NCBI GenBank assembly: GCA_023247085.1
Contig: JAHFHC010000008.1
Coordinates: 1-45,087, forward strand
Reading direction: 5' to 3'
DNA from: Microcaldota archaeon
GTDB lineage: Archaea > Micrarchaeota > Micrarchaeia > Norongarragalinales > UBA8480
DNA length: 45,087 nt
The position numbers and the translations under genes are program-made. Positions 7,915 through 16,160 of this stretch are shown here, in pieces. The notes beneath the pieces were generated by a model. That model was not told where the DNA came from, did no database searches, and saw only the letters and a program-made list of their open reading frames with translations. Every line of letters starts with the position of its first letter. The stretch's first letter is position 1.

Positions 7915-8661
7915 ATGGTTCTTGAGTTTATACTTGCAGCTACGATTATCGTTAGTTTGCTTGCTTTTTCAGGTGTTTTCCTTCTCAAAATTAAGCGGAC
8001 GCACTTGGCAATTGTTTTGCCACTTGTAGTTAGTTTTGCAGCTGGAGTTATGCTTGGAGACGTGTTTATACACATTGCTCCTGAGTCCGCTGCTGCCCTT
8101 GGTGATACGGGGGTATTTTTCTACTTGCTTTTTGGCGTAGTGGCTTTTTTGATAATTGAAAAACTCTTATTGTGGCACCACCATAAGGGTGCTCATATTG
8201 ATGCGCACGAAGCGAAATTGACGCCCGCAATGGTCTTAATTGGAGATGGCGCACATAACTTTTTTGACGGCGTTATAATCGCGGCTAGTTTTCTAAATAA
8301 CTTTAACCTAGGAGTACTTTCTACATTTGCAATTATCTTGCACGAGATACCGCAGGAGATTGGCGACTTTGGCGTGTTACTTTCAACTGGGCTAAAACCA
8401 AAAAAAGTTATTTTGTACACTTTTGTTGCTCAATTGACCGCAATTGCCGGTGGATTAATAACCTACTTCTTTTTGACTAACCTGGCTCAGTTCACTCAAT
8501 TATTTTTGCCAATTGCAGGGGGTGGCCTATTGTACATAGCAACTTCTGACATTATTCCAGAATTAAATAAAGAAGTTAAACTAAAAGAAAATTTATTTCA
8601 AATAATTGCGCTTGTTCTTGGAATCACAGTTATGTACTACTTGAAGGTCTACACTGGTTAA
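7915..8661 (+). CDS. ZIP-family divalent metal transporter
   Basis: Integral membrane importer of divalent metals (Zn, Fe, Mn or possibly Ni), 248 residues, eight predicted helices. The family signature in helix 4 is visible as GDGAHNFFDGVIIAASF and in helix 5 as HEIPQEIGDFGVLL; the H, N, D and E residues form the binuclear metal site. The loop between helices 3 and 4 carries a short His-rich stretch (WHHHKGAHIDAHE), typical of ZIP proteins. The ATG at 7915 is chosen over an in-frame TTG at 7897. The divergent NikR-like regulator suggests metal-dependent control. Confidence 0.93.
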   Translation: MVLEFILAATIIVSLLAFSGVFLLKIKRTHLAIVLPLVVSFAAGVMLGDVFIHIAPESAAALGDTGVFFYLLFGVVAFLIIEKLLLWHHHKGAHIDAHEAKLTPAMVLIGDGAHNFFDGVIIAASFLNNFNLGVLSTFAIILHEIPQEIGDFGVLLSTGLKPKKVILYTFVAQLTAIAGGLITYFFLTNLAQFTQLFLPIAGGGLLYIATSDIIPELNKEVKLKENLFQIIALVLGITVMYYLKVYTG

Positions 8662-8695
8662 ACTAAGCAAAGCTTAACTATTTCCACTGCTTAGT
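8662..8695. repeat. Inverted repeat after the ZIP gene
   Basis: ACTAAGCA at 8662-8669 and TGCTTAGT at 8688-8695 are perfect 8-base complements with an 18-nt loop, starting immediately after the ZIP stop codon and ending seven bases before the next start. It may form an mRNA hairpin separating the ZIP and pilin-like cistrons. Confidence 0.4.
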
Positions 8696-8701
8696 AATTT
8701 C

Positions 8702-8818
8702 ATGCACTTCTCTAAACGCAAAGCACAAGTTGGCGTAGAGTATCTGGCTTTATTTGCTCTTGTGTCGGTTGTACTTCTTTTTATGTCATCTACTTTATTA
8801 TATAATTTTATCCCCTAG
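8702..8818 (+). CDS. Very short type IV pilin-like peptide (class III signal)
   Basis: A 38-residue ORF, MHFSKRKAQVGVEYLAL and onward, ending LLYNFIP. It has the archaeal class III signal-peptide pattern: a basic n-region, a cleavage site after KA, then Q-x-G-x-E-Y with Glu at +5 of the mature chain, and a hydrophobic helix of about 20 residues. Such signals are processed by prepilin peptidases (PibD/EppA) for pili and archaella. There is almost nothing after the helix, so the mature product would be a bare membrane helix of about 30 residues. It may be a minor pilin, a membrane peptide or a remnant of a longer pilin. The next gene starts eight bases later. Confidence 0.6.
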   Translation: MHFSKRKAQVGVEYLALFALVSVVLLFMSSTLLYNFIP

Positions 8819-8826
8819 AATTATTG

Positions 8827-9594
8827 ATGGATTTTAATCCTGAATTTGGCAAGAGCTTTGGAAAATTAAGCGAGTTGTACGATGCAGTTCGGCCAAGTTA
8901 TCCGAAAGAGTTATTTTCCAAGGTAATTGAGTTTACAAATCTTTCTCAATCTTCTAAGATTTTAGAAGTCGGCTGTGGTTCAGGCCAAGCTACGCTTCCA
9001 TTTGCAAAATTAGGGTGCGGCATAACCGCGCTTGACATAAGCGCCAATATGATCACTCTTGCGCGAAGGAAAACTTCAACTTTTTCGAACGTTGAATATG
9101 TTACCTTTTCTTTTGAGGCTGCGATTTTGCCGTCAAATTATTTTGATATGATATTTTCAGGAACTGCTTTTCATTGGGTAGATCCAGCTATGGCGCATAT
9201 CAAAGTCGCACGTTTGCTAAAAAGGGAGGGTGTATTAGCCCTTTTTTGGTATAATTTTGAACAAGTTGGCTTGAATCCGCCAGTAGCAAGTCTATTTCGT
9301 GAATATGGGTATGATTCAAAAACTGCGACAGGGTCTAAACAATATGTCTTAAGTGAAAAGCAGCGTATTGAAGATACGTTACTATTTGAACCAGTAGAAG
9401 TACATAATTTTCCAGTTAGTTTGACTTATTCTAAAGTAGATTATTTGAAATTTGTAAGTACCTTTTTTTGGGTAAGCACAATGCCGTTTGATCAAAAGCG
9501 AAAGTTTTTTACTGAATTAGAAAAATTGCTAATATTGCATGATGCCGTAACTTTTTTTTACCCGGTAGCACTACTGCTTACAAAAAAGAAATAA
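8827..9594 (+). CDS. Class I SAM-dependent methyltransferase
   Basis: A 255-residue cytoplasmic methyltransferase of the Methyltransf_11/25 type. Motif I is VGCGSGQATLPFA (about residues 48-60), the acidic end of strand 2 is TALDIS, motif III-like is FDMIFSGTAFHWV (about 105-117), followed by a LKREGVLALFWYN strand. The N-terminal segment with YDAVRPSYP is typical of this group, which methylates small molecules or lipids. Substrate unknown. The ATG at 8827 is preferred over a TTG one codon earlier. Its stop abuts the stop of the convergent aminopeptidase gene with no spacer. Confidence 0.9.
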   Translation: MDFNPEFGKSFGKLSELYDAVRPSYPKELFSKVIEFTNLSQSSKILEVGCGSGQATLPFAKLGCGITALDISANMITLARRKTSTFSNVEYVTFSFEAAILPSNYFDMIFSGTAFHWVDPAMAHIKVARLLKREGVLALFWYNFEQVGLNPPVASLFREYGYDSKTATGSKQYVLSEKQRIEDTLLFEPVEVHNFPVSLTYSKVDYLKFVSTFFWVSTMPFDQKRKFFTELEKLLILHDAVTFFYPVALLLTKKK

Positions 9595-11025
9595 TTACGT
9601 TTTAACTAGATTTTCGCATAGTTTTACGAATAGCCTAACTCCAACGCCAGTTGCTCCTTTTACGAAGTAATCACGTTGGCTGGTTGTCCATGCTGTTCCA
9701 GCTACATCTAAGTGAACCCATGGCGTGTTTCCAACAAAGTGTTTGAGAAACGCAGCAGCGGTGAGCGCACCGCCTGCCCCTTCTGGAGCCCCCAAGTTTT
9801 TAATGTCAGCTACATCGCTTTTTATTTTATCGTCAAAATCAGTCCCAAGCGGTAGTTTCCAACACCGGTCGCCACTTTGTATTCCTGCTTCTAGCACACT
9901 TTCTGCAAATTTATCGTTGTTAGTTGTTAATCCACTAAAGCTATTGCCAAGAGCAACAACGCACGCGCCTGTAAGCGTAGCTATGTCAACAACGTAATCT
10001 GGTTTATAATTAGCAACCGTATAAGCCAAAGCATCTGCGAGCACGAGCCTGCCTTCAGCATCTGTGTTTAGTATCTCGATTGTTTTTCCATTGTATGCTT
10101 TAACTACGTCGCCTGGTTTCGACGCTGATCCGCTTGGCAAGTTTTCAGTTGCTGCAAAAACACCAACAACACGTATTGGCAGTTGTAATTCACTTATTGC
10201 CTTCACGCTTCCAATCACTGCGCATGCGCCGTTTTTATCAAACTTCATTTGATCCATATCTTTGCCTGGTTTAAGCGAGATCCCGCCGCTATCAAAGGTG
10301 ATTCCCTTTCCAACGAATGCAATTGTCTTGGAATACTTTGCTGGTTTATAGTCAAGGATAACCATTGCTGGTGGTTGTGTTGAACCAGCTGCAACTGAAA
10401 GCAACGAATTGCACCCTAGTTCTTCGAGTTTCTTTTTGTCAAGCACAGTGCAAGCGATGTTCTTGCTAGTTGTTGCAACTTGCTGGCCGGCCTTAGCTAA
10501 AAACGTCGGGGTAGCTACATTAGCTGGTTCATTTGACAAGTCCCGTACATAGTTAACTGTATTTGCAACAAGTAACGCGTGACCCGCTTCTTTTTCACTT
10601 GTGTTTTTTGGTTTGCTTGTAATAAGTGAAAGTTTTTCTAGTGTGGTTTTTTCTTTTTCATCAGTTGGCTTATACTTCAAAAATGAATACCCGGCTAAAA
10701 CAGTGCCTTCAACCACGCTTGCAACGTCATCAACTGCAGTGCAATCAATTGTCAATTCTTTTGCCTTATACTGGCCAGCACATGCAACAAATTTACCAAC
10801 TGCTTTTTTTAAAATTTCATTAGAATACTCTGCTTCTTTTCCAAGTCCAGCAAATATAATCGTTTTGTCTCCATCTATGGCTGCTACTTGGCATGCGTTT
10901 GCCTTTGCCTTAAAATCGCTTGTCTGTCGTATACAATAAGTTTTTGATATTTTTGCCTCTGTTCCTTCAAAAAGCACTACGCCGATTACGCCATTTTTGG
11001 CTTTGTCAATAAATTCTATCTTCAT
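9595..11025 (-). CDS. pepA: Leucyl aminopeptidase, M17 family
   Basis: Cytosolic binuclear-metal aminopeptidase of 476 residues that removes N-terminal residues from peptides and contributes to peptide turnover downstream of proteases. The catalytic half is well conserved: VGKGITFDSGGISLKPG (metal and catalytic Lys/Asp), the M17 signature NTDAEGRLVLADAL, then TLTGACVVALG and an intact C-terminus. The N-terminal domain (residues 1-150) is more diverged, as is usual. The ATG at 11025 is preceded by GAGGGTGG at suitable spacing, so the in-frame GTG four codons upstream is not chosen. It converges with the methyltransferase gene. Confidence 0.96.
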   Translation of the reverse strand: MKIEFIDKAKNGVIGVVLFEGTEAKISKTYCIRQTSDFKAKANACQVAAIDGDKTIIFAGLGKEAEYSNEILKKAVGKFVACAGQYKAKELTIDCTAVDDVASVVEGTVLAGYSFLKYKPTDEKEKTTLEKLSLITSKPKNTSEKEAGHALLVANTVNYVRDLSNEPANVATPTFLAKAGQQVATTSKNIACTVLDKKKLEELGCNSLLSVAAGSTQPPAMVILDYKPAKYSKTIAFVGKGITFDSGGISLKPGKDMDQMKFDKNGACAVIGSVKAISELQLPIRVVGVFAATENLPSGSASKPGDVVKAYNGKTIEILNTDAEGRLVLADALAYTVANYKPDYVVDIATLTGACVVALGNSFSGLTTNNDKFAESVLEAGIQSGDRCWKLPLGTDFDDKIKSDVADIKNLGAPEGAGGALTAAAFLKHFVGNTPWVHLDVAGTAWTTSQRDYFVKGATGVGVRLFVKLCENLVKT

Positions 11026-11130
11026 TGTCGATTCCACCCTCTTTTTTCTAATTCATTAATATGCGCTAAACTTATTATTTCTGTCTCTTTCACTCTTACT
11101 TAGTATTAATCTTTGCATATTCATTATACG

Positions 11131-11946
11131 ATGTCACTTCCATTCTCTCAAAAAACCAGGCAAATTCTCCTAACTTCAGATTTTGCCCTTAATTCAGATA
11201 CTTTGTCAATTGCAAAACGCTTTATAGAAAAAATATTAACGCGCCCCCAGTCGGTAACTGAAAGCGAGTTGGAAGACGCTAAACTACTCGCGACTTCTAA
11301 ACTTTTGCTATCTTTATCGCCATACCAACTAATTGCTCGCTTTTCTGGTAATTATTCTCGTTTATGGCGAAAGCGATTTGTTGAAAATTCAAGCGAAGCA
11401 AATGAATTCAGCGGCGAAGTTTTTCCGACTCTTGTTGCCAGCGAAAATGGCGTTTATTCCATAAACGTGTTTGACTACTTAGCAAGCGAAGAAAGCATCT
11501 CGTTTGTAGCGTTAAAAAGTGGAAATGTTACGTTGTCTTACGAAGATTTTCTAGATGCACTATGCCGCCAAGTCCGCAAAAAAACCTTGACAGTTCCGCA
11601 GTATGTAACCCCTCCGATTGAAGCAAGGCAATTTGCACAATCACTCGCAACTGAATTTGCCGCGTCTATTCCAAAAGGAAAGAAGTTCCTTGAAAAACCT
11701 GACATCAAGCAAATTCTGTTAGGCGTAGCTGAAGGTGGCAGGTTCTATGCATGCATGAAACTATGCCGCGCGTGCTTCAAAGATGGATTATCACTTGAAG
11801 AAGCCAAACAAATTATCCTGGGGTTTGTCAAAGCATGCCCGCCAAGTAAAAACCCATTCACTGAAAAAGAAGCATTAACGTGCCTTGAATGGCTATATAG
11901 AAAAGGTAACAAAACTGAATGGAGTGCAAATGGTGCCGTCCAATGA
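11131..11946 (+). CDS. priL: Diverged DNA primase large subunit (PriL)
   Basis: A 271-residue protein whose stop overlaps the start of priS (ATGA), the typical archaeal priL-priS coupling. PriL pairs with PriS to make primers and normally holds a 4Fe-4S cluster near its C-terminus. Here the C-terminal 75 residues contain five cysteines (YACMKLCRAC, VKAC, LTCLEW) in a helical region that could be a cluster domain, but the usual C-terminal CxTM/GLC part is absent and the protein is short for the family. The segment FKDGLSLEEAKQIIL with ACPPS also recalls the PriCT helical domain. Identity therefore rests partly on context. The ATG at 11131 is chosen over a TTG at 11113. Confidence 0.6.
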   Translation: MSLPFSQKTRQILLTSDFALNSDTLSIAKRFIEKILTRPQSVTESELEDAKLLATSKLLLSLSPYQLIARFSGNYSRLWRKRFVENSSEANEFSGEVFPTLVASENGVYSINVFDYLASEESISFVALKSGNVTLSYEDFLDALCRQVRKKTLTVPQYVTPPIEARQFAQSLATEFAASIPKGKKFLEKPDIKQILLGVAEGGRFYACMKLCRACFKDGLSLEEAKQIILGFVKACPPSKNPFTEKEALTCLEWLYRKGNKTEWSANGAVQ

Positions 11947-13049
11947 CCGAAATCGATGACCTCAATAATGTAAATCGCCTGAATTACTTGCAACTATTCA
12001 AAAAATTCTATGCTTCTAATGTCCAAATCAACGTTGACTCAATTGGCCAACGCGAGTTTGGAGTAGGAATAGACAAAAAAATTAATTTTCGCCACAAATC
12101 GTTTTCAACCCAACGCGAGTTTCAACAATTTCTTTCAAATGAAACGCCGAGGTTTGTATCGCATTCAGTTGGTCGCTTTGAATTTCCCTGGGTTCAGCCA
12201 ATGGAAAAAAAGACCCTATTGTCAGCCGACTTGATTTTTGACCTTGACTCAAAACCAGAAGAAGGACACAACCAAGCATTTTGTCACAATTGCGTTGATA
12301 AAACCAGGGGCGACACAATTAAACTAGTTGAAGATTTTCTACTGCGTGACTTTGGCTTATCGCAAAGCGATTTACTCATAGTATTCTCAGGGTCAAAAGG
12401 GTTCCACGTGCACGTACGCGCTGCGTCAGTTCAACAGCTATCTTCAGCCAGCAGGCGACTTCTTGTCGATTACATAACTGGACACGAGTTAACTGTTGAC
12501 AACCTAGTGACAAAGCGCGGCATTGGTAACCGCGCAACTACCTTGCACGGGCCAAGCGAATCCACAACTGGCTGGCGAGCCGAATTTCTCAATTGCGCAC
12601 TTGCCTACTTGAATAATCCATTTGAGTTACAAAAGAAAAAAGAAAATTATCTAAAAGCTCACTTAGCAGATGTAGTTCACTTATTGAAAAACGGAAACTG
12701 GGACTTCTTTCATGGTTCAGAAGAAGTTTTACAACTTATCCTCGAAAAAACAATTCAAACTCACGGGGTACAAGTTGACTCTCCAGTTACTTTTGATGTC
12801 CACCGTTTAATACGCGTACCCGGAACACTTCACGGCGACACTGGCTTCCTAGCTAAACCACTTTCAATGGCAAGCTTGTCAAACTTCGACGCTACTCGCG
12901 ATGCAACTGTATTCAAAGGAAAAACAAAAATAACCTTGCCGAGCTCACTCGCACTCAAGTTCGACAACGAATCACTCGAACTCCTAATCGGAGAAAATGA
13001 AGTTCCGTTGTCGCTTGCAGTGTTGCTAACTTGCCGCGGGATGGTTTAA
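11943..13049 (+). CDS. priS: DNA primase catalytic (small) subunit
   Basis: Archaeo-eukaryotic primase catalytic subunit of 368 residues; it synthesises primers for replication. The catalytic metal-binding DxD is in LIFDLDSK, the SxH motif in SGSKGFHVHV, and the third motif region in HRLIRVPGTLHGDTGF. A CHNC pair (FCHNCVDKT) lies where the family has its zinc-binding knuckle. The ATG at 11943 overlaps the priL stop by four bases; upstream in-frame codons lie inside priL. A GINS gene follows after 34 bp, so the operon carries priming and CMG-helicase functions together. Confidence 0.95.
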   Translation: MTEIDDLNNVNRLNYLQLFKKFYASNVQINVDSIGQREFGVGIDKKINFRHKSFSTQREFQQFLSNETPRFVSHSVGRFEFPWVQPMEKKTLLSADLIFDLDSKPEEGHNQAFCHNCVDKTRGDTIKLVEDFLLRDFGLSQSDLLIVFSGSKGFHVHVRAASVQQLSSASRRLLVDYITGHELTVDNLVTKRGIGNRATTLHGPSESTTGWRAEFLNCALAYLNNPFELQKKKENYLKAHLADVVHLLKNGNWDFFHGSEEVLQLILEKTIQTHGVQVDSPVTFDVHRLIRVPGTLHGDTGFLAKPLSMASLSNFDATRDATVFKGKTKITLPSSLALKFDNESLELLIGENEVPLSLAVLLTCRGMV

Positions 13050-13083
13050 AACCCTTTGAGCTACTAAGCTCATACAATCACAT

Positions 13084-13611
13084 ATGGACGAAATCAGTTT
13101 TGAAGAATTGCGCAAAGTACACTTGCAAGAGAAACACACTCCTACGCTTTTCCAACTAAACGAAGACTTTTACGACATTTATTTGAACTACATGGAAAAG
13201 TTTTACTCTGAATTAAAAGGCGATTTCTCAATTCAAAGCGCAAAAACATTTGAAAACTGCAAATCAGTCTTCTTAGAATTAACCAGATTACGTTGCCAAA
13301 AAATAATTCTCAAGGCATTTAAAGACTCAAAAGTCAACGCTTATTCAACTGAAGGCTTAACCCGCCAAGAAAAAATACTGTACGTGTCAATGATAAAAAC
13401 GTTCACAAATTACGACTCTATCTATTCTGGCCCAAAGCAAGCGAAACCGGATAATGTCGTAGAAGTAAAACTAGAGATTTTAACTGATTTACCTGAACTT
13501 GTCTCTCCCACTGGTAAAACGTTCGGGCCTTTTTCCAAAAATTCAGTAATAGAAGTTGATGAAGAGATTGCAAAGCTGCTAATTGAAAAAAACGCAGCAA
13601 GAGTGGTTTAG
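13084..13611 (+). CDS. GINS complex subunit (Gins51-type)
   Basis: A 175-residue subunit of the GINS complex, which activates MCM helicase at the replication fork. The N-terminal helical A domain spans about residues 1-115 (FEELRKVHLQEKH, then LTRLRCQKIILKAF), and the C-terminal small beta B domain about 125-175 (LTDLPELVSPTGKTFGPF, then VIEVDEEIAKLLIEKNAARVV). The A-B order and the D-P-x-x-V-x-P-x-G-x-x-x-GPF pattern match archaeal Gins51. It follows priS at 34 bp. The replication genes are followed by translation genes. Confidence 0.85.
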   Translation: MDEISFEELRKVHLQEKHTPTLFQLNEDFYDIYLNYMEKFYSELKGDFSIQSAKTFENCKSVFLELTRLRCQKIILKAFKDSKVNAYSTEGLTRQEKILYVSMIKTFTNYDSIYSGPKQAKPDNVVEVKLEILTDLPELVSPTGKTFGPFSKNSVIEVDEEIAKLLIEKNAARVV

Positions 13612-13692
13612 ATCTTGGCGTTTGGCCATTGGTTAAAATAACTAAAGCTATTTTAAGTTAGCCTTTTCTAAATAAAAAAGGAGAAATTACAC

Positions 13693-13980
13693 ATGATTAT
13701 TCCAAAGCAGATAAACTCATATTGCCCGACTTGTAAAAAACACGGGGCACACAAAGTCAAAGTTACTACTAGTAAAATCAAACCCGGCCGCACACTAGCT
13801 TGGGGTTCACGCCGACACGAGAGAAAGTTGCGTGGTTACCACGGTAAAGTTAAAGGCAAAGCTAAAGTCAAAAAACAAGGTATTCGCAACAAGATTATGC
13901 TCGAGTGCTTGACATGCAAGAAAAAACATGAACGAGTCATCAGCGGCAGAATGAAGAAAAAAGCAGAAGCCAGCAAGTAG
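13693..13980 (+). CDS. rpl44e: Ribosomal protein L44e
   Basis: Large-subunit ribosomal protein eL42 (L44e), 95 residues, the usual archaeal length. Two cysteine pairs form its zinc ribbon (YCPTCKKHGAH near the N-terminus and LECLTCKKKH near residue 77), with a very basic middle section. An AAGGAG ribosome-binding sequence precedes the ATG by about nine bases. The gene starts the L44e-S27e-aIF2alpha-Nop10 string that is widely conserved in archaea. Confidence 0.96.
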   Translation: MIIPKQINSYCPTCKKHGAHKVKVTTSKIKPGRTLAWGSRRHERKLRGYHGKVKGKAKVKKQGIRNKIMLECLTCKKKHERVISGRMKKKAEASK

Positions 13981-14085
13981 AAAATAATTTACGAGAAAGA
14001 AAGAGAAGAAAAACAGAAAGTAAAAACAAAAAAATCAAAAGAAAAATAAAAAAATAAAGCAAAAATGTTCGAGAGATAAATATTT
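13981..14085 (+). other. A-rich intercistronic leader
   Basis: The 105 bases between L44e and S27e are almost entirely purine, mostly A with scattered G, and have no evident fold. No ORF or RNA gene is seen. It may act as an unstructured leader or translation enhancer for S27e. Confidence 0.4.
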
Positions 14086-14244
14086 ATGAGTAAATTTTTA
14101 AAAGTACAATGTGACTGTGGCAGCGAAAGCGTAGTATTTGGAGACTCAAAAAGCAAAGTAACTTGTTTTAATTGCAAGAAAGAACTCCTTTCACCTCGCG
14201 GTGGCAAAGCACAAGTCAATTGCAAAATCGTTGAAATCCTCTAA
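14086..14244 (+). CDS. rps27e: Ribosomal protein S27e
   Basis: Small-subunit ribosomal protein eS27, 52 residues. The four zinc ligands are seen as CDCGSE and CFNCKKEL, with the conserved tail GGKAQVNCKIVEIL. The family is normally 55-65 residues in archaea, so this is a compact version. It lies between L44e and aIF2alpha, the standard archaeal order. Confidence 0.95.
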   Translation: MSKFLKVQCDCGSESVVFGDSKSKVTCFNCKKELLSPRGGKAQVNCKIVEIL

Positions 14245-14315
14245 AATCCTTCTTCACTTTTTTCAACTTTTCTTAAATTGAAAATTGAATCATTGCGACT
14301 GGAAAAATCTTTATA

Positions 14316-15110
14316 ATGGCAGACAATCCCTATCCACAACAAGGCGACATAGTAGTAGCTACTGTTAAGAAAACCACTGATTTTGGCGCATTTTGTTCCC
14401 TAGATGAGTTCACTGGCCAAGATGCTTTTATACACATTTCAGAAGTTTCTTCAGGCTGGGTGCGAAGCGTACGCGAACACGTAAAAGAAGGACAACGCAT
14501 AGTCGCACTTGTAATACGCGTTGACACACTAAAACGCCAAATTGACTTATCCTTAAAACGCATTAGCGAAGCTGAAAAAAAGCGCAAAATGGAAGCGTAC
14601 AATTTAGATAAACGCGCTGCAAAACTACTTGAACGAGTAGCACTTAAAATCAACAAAAATCCAGATGCTGCGACCGCTGCACTAAATGACATCAAGTCAA
14701 CCCTAAAAACAGAGTACGGCGACCTCTACACCGTTTTTGAATTAGCAAGCGAAGACAAAGAGCTTTCAAAAGCAATTCCAGCCGCTTGGGCAACTGGCAT
14801 AGCAACTGTTGCAAAAGTTGAGATTAAACAAAAACAAGTCACTCAGCGCACTGTATTGAAACTAAAATGCTACGCCTCCGACGGCGTTGAACAAATTAAA
14901 AAACTCTTAAAACTACTCGGAACCCTCTCTACAAACGAGACAAAAATAGAAGTACATTACCTAGGCGCTCCAAACTACTACGTTGACATAACTACAACTG
15001 ACTACAAAGCCGCTGAAAAAATACTCGCAAAAGCACAAGCTCTACTAACTGCTAATGCCCCTGACTCGGTTGATTTTCAAATCGCCAAAAAAGAAAACGC
15101 TTCAAAGTAA
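14316..15110 (+). CDS. eif2a: Translation initiation factor aIF2 alpha subunit
   Basis: Alpha subunit (264 residues) of the heterotrimeric aIF2 that delivers initiator tRNA to the ribosome. The N-terminal S1/OB domain covers about residues 1-85 (GDIVVATVKKTTDFGAFCSLDEF, then HISEVSSGWV, then VRVDTLKRQIDLSLKR), followed by a helical domain (about 90-175) and a C-terminal alpha-beta domain that binds the gamma subunit (about 175-264). Length is close to the family norm. The start ATG is 71 bases after S27e and is followed by Nop10, a conserved archaeal order. Confidence 0.97.
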   Translation: MADNPYPQQGDIVVATVKKTTDFGAFCSLDEFTGQDAFIHISEVSSGWVRSVREHVKEGQRIVALVIRVDTLKRQIDLSLKRISEAEKKRKMEAYNLDKRAAKLLERVALKINKNPDAATAALNDIKSTLKTEYGDLYTVFELASEDKELSKAIPAAWATGIATVAKVEIKQKQVTQRTVLKLKCYASDGVEQIKKLLKLLGTLSTNETKIEVHYLGAPNYYVDITTTDYKAAEKILAKAQALLTANAPDSVDFQIAKKENASK

Positions 15111-15132
15111 CTATTGAGCTGAAACCATTTAC

Positions 15133-15288
15133 ATGCTTTTCAAATGCAAACAATGCAATAAATACACTTTAACTGAACAATGCCTCGCATGCAAAACAAA
15201 TACTTCTCCAGCCCACCCGCCAAAGTACTCTAAAGAAGATAAGTACGCTATTTACCGGCGCAGAGAAAAATTTAGCTCGATAAATTAA
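15133..15288 (+). CDS. nop10: H/ACA RNP protein Nop10
   Basis: A 51-residue subunit of box H/ACA ribonucleoproteins that guide pseudouridylation of rRNA, acting with Cbf5, Gar1 and L7Ae. The N-terminal zinc knuckle is CKQCNKYTL and CLACKTNT, and the conserved C-terminal linker and helix is PPKYSKEDKYAIYRRREKF. Length is typical. It sits 22 bases after aIF2alpha, as in most archaea. Confidence 0.95.
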   Translation: MLFKCKQCNKYTLTEQCLACKTNTSPAHPPKYSKEDKYAIYRRREKFSSIN

Positions 15289-15353
15289 AATCCAACATAG
15301 CTTAATTAACTCCGTTTCTGTAACCTCTATTAAACTCGGGTGTTATAATTAAC

Positions 15354-16151
15354 TTGAAATTTCCGCAATTTACTGATTCATTCATACGCCAACATAAAGT
15401 TACCAAGTCAACCAATGGTATGTTATTCGTTGGGCTACCTGGCGTTGGATTTGCAAGTAAACTAGCCGTTGACCATTTAGTTAAACAACTTAAAGCACAG
15501 CGAATTGGAACCGTTTACTCCCCCCATTTTCCAAACCAAGTTATTGCAACTAACAAAGGCAACCTAAAAGCGTTTACATTAAAGTTTTATTACGTGAAAG
15601 TAAAGAACAAACACGTTTTTTTCCTTAAGGGAGACTTACAACCCTTAACTGTTGAAGGTCAATATGAAGTAACTGCAAAAGCGTTGCAATTCTTTAAAGA
15701 AGCTGGGGGACAAAACGTCTACGCAATGGCGGGTTTAGTGACTCACCCGGGTGAAAAAGACCGAGCTATATACGCTAGTTCAACTCACAAAAAACAATTA
15801 AAGGCGCTTAAGAAAACAATCGGGTCAAAAATACATAATAATTACGTTCCAATAATGGGCATGGCTGGACTTGTCCCAACCCTTTCGCCGCTATATGGCT
15901 TAACTGGCACTTGTCTGCTAGTTGAAACAACTGGTGAACCAATTGATTCAGTTGCAGCAAGCAAATTAGTTGAAGTAGTTGGTAAAATGATTGGAAAGAA
16001 GATTCCAATTGAACAACTTAAGAAAAAAGCAGAACAGGCAAAAGCTAATTTAGAGCAATTAAATAAACAACAAGCGCAAATGCAAGAACAACCGGCAATA
16101 CCCGGCGCAGCGCCAGTACTGCCAAAAGACTCACTAAGGTACATTCGTTAA
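15354..16151 (+). CDS. PAC2-family protein (proteasome assembly chaperone-like)
   Basis: A 265-residue member of the PAC2 family, archaeal relatives of eukaryotic proteasome assembly chaperone 2. The family start is LFVGLPGVGFASKLAVDHL (about residues 25-43), followed by TVYSPHFPNQV, and a conserved VYAMAGLVTHPG and NYVPIMGMAGLVPTLSPLYG region. The C-terminal tail from about residue 220 is a Lys/Gln-rich coiled-coil-like extension. The start codon appears to be TTG at 15354; the next in-frame ATG would cut into the first strand. It follows Nop10, a common archaeal arrangement. Its molecular role in archaea is not settled. Confidence 0.88.
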   Translation: MKFPQFTDSFIRQHKVTKSTNGMLFVGLPGVGFASKLAVDHLVKQLKAQRIGTVYSPHFPNQVIATNKGNLKAFTLKFYYVKVKNKHVFFLKGDLQPLTVEGQYEVTAKALQFFKEAGGQNVYAMAGLVTHPGEKDRAIYASSTHKKQLKALKKTIGSKIHNNYVPIMGMAGLVPTLSPLYGLTGTCLLVETTGEPIDSVAASKLVEVVGKMIGKKIPIEQLKKKAEQAKANLEQLNKQQAQMQEQPAIPGAAPVLPKDSLRYIR

Positions 16152-16160
16152 CGCGCTTAC

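Noticed and set aside
13981-14085. A-rich stretch as an RNA gene
   Set aside because: Almost all purine with no self-complementarity and no box motifs.
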